A DNA stretch of 64,000 nt, from NCBI RefSeq assembly GCF_007570935.1, contig NZ_VLLR01000001.1, positions 434,001 to 498,000 of the forward strand, in the 5' to 3' direction. Position 1 is the first letter of the stretch, and every line of letters starts with the position of its first letter. A model generated the notes under the pieces. It was not told the origin of the DNA. It did not search any database and saw only the letters and a list, made by a program, of their open reading frames with translations. Positions 10,380-20,680 of the stretch are shown piece by piece. The stretch comes from Lactobacillus sp. LL6 (GTDB lineage Bacteria; Bacillota; Bacilli; Lactobacillales; Lactobacillaceae). The position numbers and the translations under genes are program-made.

Positions 10380-12971
10380 TTGGCTAAAACAAGCACCACT
10401 CCTATGATGGAGCAATATTATAAGATTAAAGAACAATATCCCGATGCCTTTCTTTTTTATCGTGTTGGGGATTTTTATGAATTGTTTGAAGAAGATGCTG
10501 TCAAAGGTGCCCAAATTCTTGAATTAACCTTGACCCACCGTTCTAATAAAACTGCCAATCCTGTTCCTATGGCAGGTGTGCCACATATGGCAGTCGATAG
10601 CTATGTGAATACCTTGGTAGAAAAGGGACACAAAGTTGCAATTTGTGAGCAATTAGAAGATCCAAAAGAAGCTAAAGGTATGGTTAAGCGTGGAATCATT
10701 CAATTAGTTACTCCGGGAACAATGATGAATGAGGGACCACAAGATGCCAAAGAGTCTAACTATTTAACTTCAGTAGTTACTACGAAAAGTGGCTTTGGTT
10801 TAGCTTACAGCGATTTATCTACTGGTGAAGTATATGCTACACACTTAAAAGATTTTGCTGCAGTCACTAATGAACTTTTATCTTTAAGAACTCGTGAAGT
10901 TGTCTATAATGGTCCATTAACTGAAAAAGATCGTGACTTTATGAAGAAGGCAAATATTACTGTGTCTCAGCCAACTGAACTTGAAGGAGAACATGCAGAA
11001 GTTTCATATGTAGAACAAAATTTAACGAATAAGTCAGAACGTTTAGCTACAGAACAACTTGTTGGTTATTTATTATCTACTCAAAAACGAAGCTTAGCTC
11101 ACTTACAAATTGCTAAAAGCTATGAAGTTAGCCAATACTTACAAATGTCTCACACTGTCCAAAATAATTTGGAGCTTATTTCTTCTGCTAAAACTGGAAA
11201 GAAGATGGGGTCTTTATTTTGGGTTTTAGACAAAACTCATACAGCAATGGGTGGACGCCTTCTTAAGCAGTGGTTAGCACGTCCTTTATTATCAATAGAA
11301 GAAATTAACCATCGTCAACAGCTTGTACAGGCACTTTTTGATAATTATTTTACTCGTGAAAATGTAATTGATGCTTTAAAGGGTGTCTATGATTTGGAGC
11401 GATTAACTGGACGAATTGCCTTTGGAAATGTTAATGCAAGAGAGCTTTTACAATTATCACGTTCACTTAATGCAGTTCCTGTAATTTTAGATGCTTTAGA
11501 ACAATCAGATGATGCTTCTTTGAAGAATTTTGCTAGTGAAATTGATCCATTACAAGGAGTAGCTGAACTTATTTCTACTACTATTGTAAAGGACCCACCA
11601 ATTCTTACAACAGAAGGAGGCCTTATTCAAGAAGGGGTAGATAGTCAACTAGACCGCTACCGTGATGCTATGAATAATGGTAAAAAGTGGCTTGCTGAGA
11701 TGGAAATGGAAGAGCGTCAAAAAACGGGTATTGATAATCTTAAAGTTGGTTATAATAAAGTTTTTGGTTATTATCTTCAAGTTTCAAATGGTAATAAGAA
11801 AAAAGTGCCACTTGACCGCTATACTCGTAAACAGACCCTAACTAATGCTGAACGCTATATTACTCCCGAACTTAAAGAACATGAAAACTTAATTATGGAA
11901 GCTCAAACTCGTTCAACTAGTTTGGAATATGATTTATTTGTTAAATTACGTGAAGAAGTTAAAAAATATATTCCTGCTCTCCAAAAACTTGGAAATCAAC
12001 TAGCTGCTCTTGATGTTTATTGTGGATTTGCGACAGTAGCTGAAGAAAATAATTATTGTTGTCCTAATTTCCATACTGATAATCAGGATATTAATGTTAT
12101 TCAAGGACGGCACCCAGTTGTTGAAAAAGTGATGACCGCAGGCAGCTATATCCCCAACAATGTTGAAATGGGGGATGGAACTAATATTTATTTGATTACT
12201 GGTCCTAACATGTCTGGTAAAAGTACCTATATGCGGCAAATGGCCTTGATTGCAATCATGGCACAAGTAGGGAGTTTTGTTCCAGCTGATAGTGCTGATT
12301 TACCAATTTTTGATCAAATTTTCACTAGAATTGGAGCTGCTGATGATTTAATTTCAGGACAGAGTACTTTTATGGTAGAAATGAGCGAGGCAAATGATGC
12401 TTTGCAATATGCTACTAAGCGCAGTCTTGTATTATTTGATGAAATTGGTCGAGGAACTGCAACTTATGATGGTATGGCGCTTGCTGGAGCAATTGTAAAG
12501 TATTTACATGATAAAGTAGGAGCTAAAGCTCTATTTGCAACGCACTATCATGAATTAACTGATTTAGAGAATAACTTAACACATCTTAAAAATATCCATG
12601 TTGGTGCAACTGAAGAAAATGGAAAGTTGATTTTCTTGCATAAAATTTTACCTGGGCCTGCTGATCAAAGTTATGGTATTCATGTTGCCCAACTTGCAGG
12701 CTTGCCTCATGGGGTATTAAGAGAAGCTACTAAATTATTAAAGCGACTTGAAGCTCAAGGCAGTGAACTTGCTCCAAGTAGTCAGCAATTAGACTTGTTT
12801 AATGAAGCATCTGCACAAACAGTAGAGTCTGAAGAAGAGGGAGAAGTAGTTTCTAATGCAGAAAAAGATGTATTAGATGAAATTTCAAATTTATATTTAG
12901 CGGATAAAACGCCCCTTGAAATTATGCAAATGGTTGCCGATTGGCAACGAGAATTAAAGGATAATGATTAA
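10380..12971 (+). CDS. mutS: DNA mismatch repair protein MutS
   Basis: This 863-residue protein recognises mismatches. The N-terminal mismatch-binding domain has the FYELFEEDA motif with its conserved Phe-X-Glu. The ATPase domain has Walker A GPNMSGKST, FMVEMSEANDAL, Walker B SLVLFDEIGRGTATYDG and the ATHYHEL motif. The C-terminus is acidic and then helix-turn-helix-like. The frame is open from 10341, but a TTG at 10380 lies seven bases after AGAAAGAGG and gives the expected N-terminus; no ATG fits. mutL follows two bases downstream, so the pair is co-transcribed and probably translationally coupled. Confidence 0.95.
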   Translation: MAKTSTTPMMEQYYKIKEQYPDAFLFYRVGDFYELFEEDAVKGAQILELTLTHRSNKTANPVPMAGVPHMAVDSYVNTLVEKGHKVAICEQLEDPKEAKGMVKRGIIQLVTPGTMMNEGPQDAKESNYLTSVVTTKSGFGLAYSDLSTGEVYATHLKDFAAVTNELLSLRTREVVYNGPLTEKDRDFMKKANITVSQPTELEGEHAEVSYVEQNLTNKSERLATEQLVGYLLSTQKRSLAHLQIAKSYEVSQYLQMSHTVQNNLELISSAKTGKKMGSLFWVLDKTHTAMGGRLLKQWLARPLLSIEEINHRQQLVQALFDNYFTRENVIDALKGVYDLERLTGRIAFGNVNARELLQLSRSLNAVPVILDALEQSDDASLKNFASEIDPLQGVAELISTTIVKDPPILTTEGGLIQEGVDSQLDRYRDAMNNGKKWLAEMEMEERQKTGIDNLKVGYNKVFGYYLQVSNGNKKKVPLDRYTRKQTLTNAERYITPELKEHENLIMEAQTRSTSLEYDLFVKLREEVKKYIPALQKLGNQLAALDVYCGFATVAEENNYCCPNFHTDNQDINVIQGRHPVVEKVMTAGSYIPNNVEMGDGTNIYLITGPNMSGKSTYMRQMALIAIMAQVGSFVPADSADLPIFDQIFTRIGAADDLISGQSTFMVEMSEANDALQYATKRSLVLFDEIGRGTATYDGMALAGAIVKYLHDKVGAKALFATHYHELTDLENNLTHLKNIHVGATEENGKLIFLHKILPGPADQSYGIHVAQLAGLPHGVLREATKLLKRLEAQGSELAPSSQQLDLFNEASAQTVESEEEGEVVSNAEKDVLDEISNLYLADKTPLEIMQMVADWQRELKDND

Positions 12972-12973
12972 TA

Positions 12974-14839
12974 ATGGCAAAGATTCATGAATTATCTGAA
13001 AATTTAGCTAATCAAATTGCTGCTGGTGAAGTTATAGAGCGACCTGCAAGTGTGGTAAAAGAACTTATTGAAAATTCAATTGATGCTGGCAGTACTAGGG
13101 TTAGGATTGATTTTATAGATGCTGGTCTTAAACAAATTACAGTTCAAGATAATGGGTCTGGGATTGAACGTGACCAAATAGATTTGGCTTTTACTCGACA
13201 TGCAACAAGTAAAATTAATACTGAGCGAGATTTGTTTAATGTTGCTACTTTAGGGTTTAGAGGAGAAGCTTTAGCTTCAATTTCAGCAGTTAGTCATGTT
13301 GAAATTTTAACAAGTAGTGGGAGTGAGGTTGGCACAAGAGCAAAGTTTTCTGGTGGAATTAAAGATAGTCAAGAAGATGCTGCTGCTAGAAAAGGAACTC
13401 AAATTACAGTTCAAGATTTGTTTTATAATACTCCTGCAAGGTTAAAATATTTGCGCAGTCCACGAACTGAAATTATGAAAATCGTTGATATTGTTAACCG
13501 AATTGCCTTAGGATATCCTCAAATTGCAATTACGCTGACAAATTCTGGTAAAGTTTTGTTAAGAACTCCAGGTAACAAAAATTTACAACAAACAATTGCT
13601 AACGTGTATGGTCGCCATATTGCTGAAAAAATGGTGCCTTTTAAAAAGAAAGATCGTGATTTTGAAATTAGTGGTTTGCTTTCTAAACCTGATTTAACGC
13701 GATCCACACGTAATTTTATTTCCATATTGCTTAATGGTCGTTATATTAAAAATTATCAATTAGCAGCTTCAGTAATGGATGGCTACGGAGCAAAATTAAC
13801 AACTCGCCACTATCCCATTGCAATTGTTAATATTAAAGTTGATCCGCTCTTAGTTGATGTTAATGTTCATCCAACTAAACAAGAGGTTCGTCTTTCAAAA
13901 GAAAAAGAGCTAAGTCGTTTAATTACTTCAGCTATTAGCACAACATTTATTCAAAAAGTTGAGGAAACTAATGCATTTGATAATGTAACAATTAATCGTA
14001 AGAATACTTTAGTTGATCAGCTTAAGTTTAATCTCAATAAAAATGTTGTAAATACTAAACGTAAAAGTGAAGTTCACGAAAATAGACCAACTAAAATTAT
14101 CAAGCGAACACCACGTTATGTAGATTTAAATCAAGTTAGAGAAGATAGTCGCTATATTTTAACTAAAACTTGGAATGAGAATGTTCAAAAACAAACCCAG
14201 CTTACTCCATTTCCTGAAGAAAAAAATACTGAAATTATATCTGATGGCGATGAAATTTTAAATAATAACTTACCTCAATTAAATTATATTGGGCAAAATC
14301 AATCCTATATGATTGCTGATAACGACGGAGACTTATATCTTGTTGATCAACTAGCTGCAAGACGCAGATTAATGTATGATAAGCTCCGTAAGCAGATAGA
14401 TTCTGATAAAAAAATTCAGCAAACTTTATTGACGCCAATAATCTTAGAATTTAGCAATTTTGATTTTTTGCAAATTAAAGCTAAAGCTTCTGAATTAAAT
14501 AAAATTGGAATTGCTCTGGAAGATTTTGGTCAAGATAGTTTTATCGTTAGATCTTATCCAACCTGGATTAGTGGTGATATCGAAAAAAGTATACGTAAAA
14601 TTTTAGATAATTACTTAAATTATGCTAAAGGTGATTTCACTAAGTTTTTAAATCAAATTGCACTTTTAGAAAGCAAAAAGCAGGTCAAGACCAGAAAAAA
14701 GATTTCAGATGCAGAAGCTAGAAGAATTTTAAGTTCTCTTAGAACAGTTTCAGAACCATATCATGATGAAGAAGGAAATTTGGTAATTGTTAAAATGCCT
14801 GCACGCGATTTAGAAAAGATGTTTAAAAAGGATAAATAA
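12974..14839 (+). CDS. mutL: DNA mismatch repair protein MutL with degenerate endonuclease motifs
   Basis: The 621-residue MutL has an intact GHKL ATPase domain (residues 1-330): [22 protein letters not shown] and [11 protein letters not shown] linker of low complexity follows, then a C-terminal dimerisation domain from about residue 435. In Firmicutes this domain normally nicks DNA through a DQHAAxERxxYE motif. Here residues 458-470 read [13 protein letters not shown], so the metal-binding His and Glu are replaced by Leu and Arg. The later ACR- and CPHGRP-type motifs are also unrecognisable: the tail reads [19 protein letters not shown]. The fold seems kept while the nuclease site is not. 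It is preceded by mutS and followed by ruvA two bases on. Confidence 0.93.
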   Translation: MAKIHELSENLANQIAAGEVIERPASVVKELIENSIDAGSTRVRIDFIDAGLKQITVQDNGSGIERDQIDLAFTRHATSKINTERDLFNVATLGFRGEALASISAVSHVEILTSSGSEVGTRAKFSGGIKDSQEDAAARKGTQITVQDLFYNTPARLKYLRSPRTEIMKIVDIVNRIALGYPQIAITLTNSGKVLLRTPGNKNLQQTIANVYGRHIAEKMVPFKKKDRDFEISGLLSKPDLTRSTRNFISILLNGRYIKNYQLAASVMDGYGAKLTTRHYPIAIVNIKVDPLLVDVNVHPTKQEVRLSKEKELSRLITSAISTTFIQKVEETNAFDNVTINRKNTLVDQLKFNLNKNVVNTKRKSEVHENRPTKIIKRTPRYVDLNQVREDSRYILTKTWNENVQKQTQLTPFPEEKNTEIISDGDEILNNNLPQLNYIGQNQSYMIADNDGDLYLVDQLAARRRLMYDKLRKQIDSDKKIQQTLLTPIILEFSNFDFLQIKAKASELNKIGIALEDFGQDSFIVRSYPTWISGDIEKSIRKILDNYLNYAKGDFTKFLNQIALLESKKQVKTRKKISDAEARRILSSLRTVSEPYHDEEGNLVIVKMPARDLEKMFKKDK

Positions 14840-14841
14840 TT

Positions 14842-15429
14842 ATGTATGAATATTTAGAAGGTGTAATAACTTTAATTATGCCAAATTACATTGTTATAGA
14901 TGTAAATGGCGTAGGTTATAAAGTATATAGTCCAACTCCTTTTGCTTATGAGCAAGGACAAAAGGCAAAAGTATATATTGAGCAAAAATTTAGTGATAAT
15001 ACAGGTCTCACTTTGTATGGTTTTGAAAGTGAAGATGCCAAAGGTTTATTTTTAAATTTGCTAAGTGTTAGTGGGATTGGTCCTAAGTCTGCTTTGGCAA
15101 TCATGGCAGCAGAAGATAGTCAGTCTTTAGCGGAAGCAATTGAACAAGGTGAAGTTAAATATTTAACGCGTTTTCCTGGAGTTGGAAAAAAGACTGCTTC
15201 CCAAATTGTGCTTGATTTAAAGGGTAAATTAGGTGATTATGTTCAGCGCCTTGATCAAGTACACGATAAGGAAGTTTCACCGGCATTAAATGATGCACTT
15301 TTAGCTTTGGTTGCATTAGGTTATACACAAAAAGAAGTAAATAAAATTACTCCTAAGCTAGAAGAATTTGATGCAACAACTGCAGATGAATATATTAAAT
15401 ATGGTCTCTCATTATTACTAAAAAAATAA
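14842..15429 (+). CDS. ruvA: Holliday junction branch-migration protein RuvA
   Basis: At 195 residues it has the usual RuvA length. It has an N-terminal OB fold ([20 protein letters not shown]), a central tandem helix-hairpin-helix region with [15 protein letters not shown] and [23 protein letters not shown], and a C-terminal domain ([15 protein letters not shown]) that contacts RuvB. A RuvA tetramer holds the four-way junction while RuvB hexamers drive migration. It begins two bases after mutL and is 51 bp upstream of ruvB, all within the mutS-mutL-ruvAB-yajC run. Confidence 0.96.
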   Translation: MYEYLEGVITLIMPNYIVIDVNGVGYKVYSPTPFAYEQGQKAKVYIEQKFSDNTGLTLYGFESEDAKGLFLNLLSVSGIGPKSALAIMAAEDSQSLAEAIEQGEVKYLTRFPGVGKKTASQIVLDLKGKLGDYVQRLDQVHDKEVSPALNDALLALVALGYTQKEVNKITPKLEEFDATTADEYIKYGLSLLLKK

Positions 15430-15480
15430 ATCTGCTACAATAAAAAGGATTGATTAAATAGATTTAAGGAAGTGAAAAAA

Positions 15481-16497
15481 TTGGCAACTAAAGATGATTC
15501 TGTAGTTTCCGGAGAAGTAGAAGGCACTAACGAAGAAGCTATGGAACTATCGCTTCGTCCTCAGAGACTTAGTCAGTATTTAGGGCAAAAGCGTGTTAAA
15601 AATGAGATGTCTATTTATATTAAGGCAGCTCTTAAACGAGATGAAGCGCTTGACCATGTTTTGCTTTATGGACCACCTGGTCTTGGTAAAACTACTTTGG
15701 CCTTTGTAATCGCTAATGAACTTGGAGTAAATTTAAAAAGCACAAGTGGACCGGCTATTGAAAAGGCAGGAGATTTAGTAGCTCTTTTGTCAGATTTAGA
15801 TCCAGGCGATGTATTATTTATTGATGAAATTCATCGTTTAGCAAAACCAGTTGAAGAAATTCTTTATTCTGCAATGGAAGATTATTATATTGATATTGTG
15901 ATTGGTGAAGGGCAAACTACTCATGCAGTTCATGTTCCATTGCCACCCTTTACTTTAATTGGTGCAACTACACTTGCAGGGCAATTATCAGCTCCATTGA
16001 GAGATCGATTTGGAATTGTTGAACATATGCAATACTATACTGTTGATGAACTTGAAAAAATTGTTCAACGTTCAAGCGATGTCTTTAATACGCATATTGC
16101 CCCAGAAGCAGCTCATGAATTAGCTCGTCGTTCTAGAGGAACTCCTAGAGTAGCTAATCGACTTTTGAAACGTGTGCGTGATTTTGCCCAAGTAAAAGAT
16201 GAAGATACCATCTCTTTATCAACCACTAATCATGCACTAAAACAACTACAAGTTGATGATGAGGGACTGGATTTAACTGATCGTAAAATTTTGAAAACTA
16301 TGATTGATGGTTATAATGGAGGCCCAGTCGGAATCAGGACTTTAGCAGCAAATATTGGTGAGGATGTCGAAACAATTGAGTCTTTATATGAACCATATTT
16401 GCTTCAACATGGCTTTATTTTATTAACTCCTCGTGGAAGAATGGTAACTGAAAAAGCATATGCTCAGTTAAATTTGCCAATTCCTCATGAAGATTAA
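15481..16497 (+). CDS. ruvB: Holliday junction ATP-dependent helicase RuvB
   Basis: The 338-residue AAA+ motor has [12 protein letters not shown] at the N-terminus, Walker [10 protein letters not shown], Walker [11 protein letters not shown], sensor 1 LIGATT, the arginine-finger region APLRDRFG, and a C-terminal winged helix ending in [12 protein letters not shown]. It pumps DNA through RuvA-bound junctions. A GTG at 15472 would give three more residues, but it lies inside the Shine-Dalgarno AAGGAAGTGA (15466-15475). The TTG at 15481, five bases beyond, is the more likely start. Confidence 0.95.
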   Translation: MATKDDSVVSGEVEGTNEEAMELSLRPQRLSQYLGQKRVKNEMSIYIKAALKRDEALDHVLLYGPPGLGKTTLAFVIANELGVNLKSTSGPAIEKAGDLVALLSDLDPGDVLFIDEIHRLAKPVEEILYSAMEDYYIDIVIGEGQTTHAVHVPLPPFTLIGATTLAGQLSAPLRDRFGIVEHMQYYTVDELEKIVQRSSDVFNTHIAPEAAHELARRSRGTPRVANRLLKRVRDFAQVKDEDTISLSTTNHALKQLQVDDEGLDLTDRKILKTMIDGYNGGPVGIRTLAANIGEDVETIESLYEPYLLQHGFILLTPRGRMVTEKAYAQLNLPIPHED

Positions 16498-16572
16498 TGA
16501 AAAAACAACTATATTTTTGTATAATTATATTAATGTACATTTTAAATAGAAAATTTTGATGAGGTGGAAATA

Positions 16573-17004
16573 TTGAATACTTTATTTTTAGCAGCTAATG
16601 GTGGTATGCAAAGCAACAATGTAATGATGATTATTTTGTTTATAATTTTAATTGGATTCACTTACTTTGGTATGATTCGTCCACAAAAAAAGCAACAACA
16701 AAAGCGTATGGAAATGATGGACCAATTAAAAAAGGGTGACCGTGTAGTCTTAGTAGACGGATTACATGCAAAAATTGATTCCATTAATTCTAAGGATCAA
16801 ACTGTAGTTGTTGATGCAGATGGTATTTACCTAACTTTTAGCAGAATGGCTGTTAGACAAATTATTCCGTCAAGTGAAGCTACGGAAGAAAAAACAGTAG
16901 TTGATACTGCTAAAGACGTAGAAAATAAACCTGAAGAAAAGTCTGAAAAATCAGAAAACCCTGTTTCCGATAAAAATAAAGATACAGATAATTCAAAAGA
17001 ATAG
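16573..17004 (+). CDS. yajC: Preprotein translocase subunit YajC
   Basis: The 143-residue protein has one transmembrane segment (about residues 14-32, MMIILFIILIGFTYFGMI) followed at once by the YajC signature RPQKKQQQKRMEMMDQLKKGDRV. A compact cytoplasmic domain and an acidic, Lys/Glu/Ser-rich tail complete it. It is an accessory partner of the SecDF-YajC membrane complex. A GTG at 16564 is part of the Shine-Dalgarno GAGGTGG; the TTG at 16573 is the preferred start, as in ruvB. A terminator closes the mutS-mutL-ruvA-ruvB-yajC run. Confidence 0.93.
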   Translation: MNTLFLAANGGMQSNNVMMIILFIILIGFTYFGMIRPQKKQQQKRMEMMDQLKKGDRVVLVDGLHAKIDSINSKDQTVVVDADGIYLTFSRMAVRQIIPSSEATEEKTVVDTAKDVENKPEEKSEKSENPVSDKNKDTDNSKE

Positions 17005-17005
17005 A

Positions 17006-17036
17006 AAAAAGTGTTCAAATGAACACTTTTTTATTT
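17006..17036 (+). terminator. Terminator of the mutSL-ruvAB-yajC run
   Basis: AAAAAGTGTTC and GAACACTTTTT pair around AAAT, followed by T-rich sequence. Confidence 0.9.
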
Positions 17037-17103
17037 TTTCTAAGTGAGTGCTTGTTGTAAAATGAATTTAGTATAAGTTCAGAAGTAGAAAAGGGGAATT
17101 TAA

Positions 17104-18555
17104 ATGAAAAATATTCCAGTAGTTATGGTTATTTTTGGTGGCAGTGGTGACTTAGCTCACCGTAAACTATATCCAGCTTTGTACAATCTTTATGAACAAG
17201 GACTCATTCATGACAATTTTGCAGTTATTGGAACCGCACGTAGACCATGGTCACATGAATATTTACGCAGTCAAGTTAGCGATGCAATTCATGAAACTCA
17301 TAATAATGTTGATGAAAATGAAGTAAAGAATTTTGCTAGTCATTTCTATTATCAATCTCATGATGTTACTAATGTAGAACATTATGAAACTTTGAAAAAA
17401 TTAGCTCAAGATCTCGATGAGCACTATAATGCTCAAGGTAATCGTCTCTTTTACATGGCAATGGCTCCAAGATTCTTTGGTACAATTGCAACTCATATTA
17501 ATGATCAACATTTAACAGGAAGCGGTTTTAATCGAATTGTTGTTGAAAAACCATTTGGACGTGATTTAGCATCAGCTGAAGAATTAAATAAACAAATTAC
17601 TGCTTCATTTAAAGAAGATGATATTTTTAGAATCGACCATTATCTTGGTAAAGAAATGATTCAAAATATCATTCCGCTTCGTTTTAGTAACTGGATTTTT
17701 AAAAACTCTTGGAATAAAGAAAACATTAAGAACATTCAAGTAACGCTTGCTGAACGTTTAGGAGTTGAAGCACGGGGTGGCTATTACGAAACTTCTGGCG
17801 CGTTGCGTGATATGGTTCAAAATCATATTTTTCAAATTATAACTCTTTTAGCTATGCCAGAGCCTGAAAGTTTAAAAGATAACGATATTCATAAAGCTAA
17901 GCAAAAATTATTAGATAGCTTAATAATCCCAAATACTGAAGAAATCAAGAATCACTTTGTTCGTGGTCAATATGCCGGTAGTGATACAACTTTTGCTTAT
18001 AAAAATGAGCCAAATGTTGATGAAAATTCTACTACTGAGACTTTTGCTGCAGGGCTTGTTAAGTTTAAGAAGGGACCAGTTGCTGGAGTTCCTATCTACT
18101 TTAGAACAGGTAAAGAATTTAAGGAAAAGAAAAACCGAATTGATATTGTCTTTAAAAATTGTCATAGTTTGTATGGTAAAGTTAAGCATGATGTATTGAC
18201 AATTGAGTTTGATCCAACTAGTTCTATTACTTTAACTATTAATGGTAAAAAGATTATTGGTGAAGGATTAAGACAAGAAGATTTAACTTATGCTTTTTCT
18301 AAAGAAGAAATGGCACAAGTACCAGATGGTTATGAAAGACTTCTTCATGATGTATTTATCAATGATTCAACTAACTTTACTCATTGGGGAGAACTTAAGC
18401 GCTATTGGGAATATATCGATGCAATAGAAGAAGCTTGGCAAAAAGAAAATGAGAATGGTCAAGCAGAACTAGTACAATATGCGCCATATAGAATGGGACC
18501 TAAAGAATCAAATAACGTCTTTGAATCGCCTACTGAACATTGGATTTATGAATAG
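17104..18555 (+). CDS. zwf: Glucose-6-phosphate 1-dehydrogenase
   Basis: The 483-residue enzyme oxidises glucose-6-phosphate to 6-phosphogluconolactone and makes NADPH, the entry step of the oxidative pentose phosphate route. The N-terminal Rossmann motif is IFGGSGDLAHRKLYPALYNL. The active-site motif FRIDHYLGKEMIQN contains the catalytic His/Lys region. Length is normal. AAAGGGG precedes the ATG. The last eight bases overlap the start of dinB. Confidence 0.96.
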   Translation: MKNIPVVMVIFGGSGDLAHRKLYPALYNLYEQGLIHDNFAVIGTARRPWSHEYLRSQVSDAIHETHNNVDENEVKNFASHFYYQSHDVTNVEHYETLKKLAQDLDEHYNAQGNRLFYMAMAPRFFGTIATHINDQHLTGSGFNRIVVEKPFGRDLASAEELNKQITASFKEDDIFRIDHYLGKEMIQNIIPLRFSNWIFKNSWNKENIKNIQVTLAERLGVEARGGYYETSGALRDMVQNHIFQIITLLAMPEPESLKDNDIHKAKQKLLDSLIIPNTEEIKNHFVRGQYAGSDTTFAYKNEPNVDENSTTETFAAGLVKFKKGPVAGVPIYFRTGKEFKEKKNRIDIVFKNCHSLYGKVKHDVLTIEFDPTSSITLTINGKKIIGEGLRQEDLTYAFSKEEMAQVPDGYERLLHDVFINDSTNFTHWGELKRYWEYIDAIEEAWQKENENGQAELVQYAPYRMGPKESNNVFESPTEHWIYE

Positions 18556-19669
18556 TTCTGAAAACTTATTACCTAAACAAGACATCCATCGTCGGATTAT
18601 TCATCTAGACATGGATGCCTTTTACGCTTCAGTGGAAATGCGAGATAACCCTAATTTAAAGACTAAGGCATTAGTAGTAGCACATGATCCGCGAAAATAT
18701 AATGGTCATGGTGTAATTACAACAGCTAATTATATTGCACGTCGTTATGGAGTAGGAAGCGCAATGCCAGCAATTGAAGCTGTAAGAAAAATTCCACCGG
18801 ATAAATTAGTATTTGTAGAACCAAATTTCAAAAAATATCGGGCAGTTTCACAGCAAGTTCATGAAATTATGCATGAAGTAACTGACATTGTGGAGCCTAT
18901 CTCATTAGATGAAGCTTATTTAGATGTTACTAAAAATAAACTTGGTAGTTACACGGCACTTGAGTTAGGAAATTATATGCAAGCCGAGATATATAAAAGA
19001 ACCGGTCTAACATCTTCTTTTGGTGCAACTTATAATAAATTTTTGGCTAAAATGGCTTCTGAATATGCTAAGCCATTTGGAAAAACTATTATTCTGCCTG
19101 AAGAAGCAATAGATTTTTTGGCTAGACAAGATATTAAAAAGTTTCCTGGTGTTGGAAAAAAGACACAAAATTCATTGCGAGAATTAGGAATTAACACAGG
19201 TAAAGATTTACAAAATAAAAGTGTAGAATTTTTAATAAAAAAGTTTAAAAAATGGGGCTATTCTTTAGCGATGCACTCTCGTGGAATTGATTTGAGTCCA
19301 GTTGAAGGTGATAGAACTAGGAAATCTATTGGAAAAGAAAGAACTTTTGAACCAAGTATTTTTGATCAGCAACAAGCTTTGACCAATTTGAGAAAATATA
19401 GCAGTGAAGTTAGTGATATTCTTATAGAGAAAAATTTATCTGCTAAGTGTATAGTTCTAAAAATACGAGATAGTGATTTTCATACCATTACTCGAAGAAG
19501 AATGTTAAAAAAAGCCACAAGTAATGAAAAAATAATTTTTCAAGAAGTACGGGATTTATTTTTAACATTGCCAGAATTTTTGAACAAAGGAATTCGTTTA
19601 CTAGGGGTTTCTACAACTAACTTAGAGCAGACTCATTATGCGGAAGTTGATTTGTTTGATACACTTTAA
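18548..19669 (+). CDS. dinB: DNA polymerase IV (Y-family)
   Basis: The 373-residue translesion polymerase has the palm motifs HLDMDAFYASVE (metal-binding Asp residues) and SLDEAYLDVT, the GSAMPAIEA region, the thumb helix-hairpin-helix KFPGVGKKT and a little-finger domain. The ATG at 18548 overlaps the zwf stop region by eight bases. No clear Shine-Dalgarno precedes it, so translation is probably coupled to zwf. The frame also stays open upstream inside zwf, but only this ATG gives the family N-terminus. No beta-clamp motif was confidently identified. Pairing of zwf and dinB is a common lactobacillar arrangement. Confidence 0.94.
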   Translation: MNSSENLLPKQDIHRRIIHLDMDAFYASVEMRDNPNLKTKALVVAHDPRKYNGHGVITTANYIARRYGVGSAMPAIEAVRKIPPDKLVFVEPNFKKYRAVSQQVHEIMHEVTDIVEPISLDEAYLDVTKNKLGSYTALELGNYMQAEIYKRTGLTSSFGATYNKFLAKMASEYAKPFGKTIILPEEAIDFLARQDIKKFPGVGKKTQNSLRELGINTGKDLQNKSVEFLIKKFKKWGYSLAMHSRGIDLSPVEGDRTRKSIGKERTFEPSIFDQQQALTNLRKYSSEVSDILIEKNLSAKCIVLKIRDSDFHTITRRRMLKKATSNEKIIFQEVRDLFLTLPEFLNKGIRLLGVSTTNLEQTHYAEVDLFDTL

Positions 19670-19723
19670 GGACGTTTTTCTGGTAAACTAGATAGTGATT
19701 ATTAAAAACGAGGAGAAATTAAT

Positions 19724-20680
19724 ATGAGTTCATTTGATGATATTTATGAAAAAATCTTACAATATCCTACTATTATTTTGCACCGTCATACTAGTCCAGA
19801 CCCAGATGCAATTGGTTCACAAGCTGGGCTTGCTCGCAGTTTAAGTGAAAAGTTCCCAGAAAAGAGAATTCTATGTGCTGGGGAAAATGATGAAGGTGAT
19901 TTAGCATGGATCAACCATATGGATGAAGTCAATGCTGAGGATTATAAGGGAGCTTTAGTTATTACTACTGATACAGCTAATACCCCAAGAATTTCTAATA
20001 AGCTTTATGATCAAGGGGATTTCTTGATTAAAATTGACCACCATCCAGATGTAGACCCATATGCAGATATGAGTTATGTTGATCCAGATGCTCCAGCTGC
20101 TTGTCAAATCATTGTTGATTTTATCAATGCCGAAAACTTACCTATGAATAAAGAAATTGCTTATCCACTTTATGCTGGTATTGTTGGCGACACTGGTCGT
20201 TTTATGTATCCAGAAACTTCTGCCCATACTTTTGAAGTAGCAGCTCAACTTGCAAAAACTGGTATTGATATTACTGAAATTGCTCGTAATATTAGTGACG
20301 TAACTTTTGCTCAAGCTAAACTTCAAGCAGCTGTTCTTGATTATATGACAGTTGATCCAAGCGGCGCTGCCTATGCAGTACTTACTCAAGATGAACTTAA
20401 GAAGTTAGGAGTTAACTTTGAACAAACTTCAGTAACTGTTTCAACTCCTGGCAGAATTAAGGATATTATTGCTTGGAATGTCTTTGTTGAAAAGCCAGAT
20501 GGTACTTATCGTGTTCACTATCGTTCAAAGGGTCCTGTAATTAATCATTTAGCAGAAAAGCACGATGGTGGAGGTCATGCATTAGCAAGTGGTGCTAATG
20601 CCAAGGACATGGATGAAGTTAAGCAAATTTTTGCTGAATTAGTTGATGTAACAAAGAGATACAAAGAAGAAAATGAATAA
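19724..20680 (+). CDS. nrnA: DHH/DHHA1 phosphoesterase, NrnA-like oligoribonuclease/pAp phosphatase
   Basis: The 318-residue protein has the DHH family metal-binding motifs in order: HTSPDPDAIGS, TTDTANTPR and IDHHPDVD. They are followed by a DHHA1 C-terminal domain with the GGGHALASGA substrate-binding motif. NrnA degrades nano-RNA and dephosphorylates 3'-phosphoadenosine 5'-phosphate. Related DHH proteins also cleave pApA from cyclic-di-AMP breakdown, which cannot be excluded. A GAGGAG Shine-Dalgarno precedes the ATG. The end overlaps the helicase gene by eight bases. Confidence 0.9.
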   Translation: MSSFDDIYEKILQYPTIILHRHTSPDPDAIGSQAGLARSLSEKFPEKRILCAGENDEGDLAWINHMDEVNAEDYKGALVITTDTANTPRISNKLYDQGDFLIKIDHHPDVDPYADMSYVDPDAPAACQIIVDFINAENLPMNKEIAYPLYAGIVGDTGRFMYPETSAHTFEVAAQLAKTGIDITEIARNISDVTFAQAKLQAAVLDYMTVDPSGAAYAVLTQDELKKLGVNFEQTSVTVSTPGRIKDIIAWNVFVEKPDGTYRVHYRSKGPVINHLAEKHDGGGHALASGANAKDMDEVKQIFAELVDVTKRYKEENE

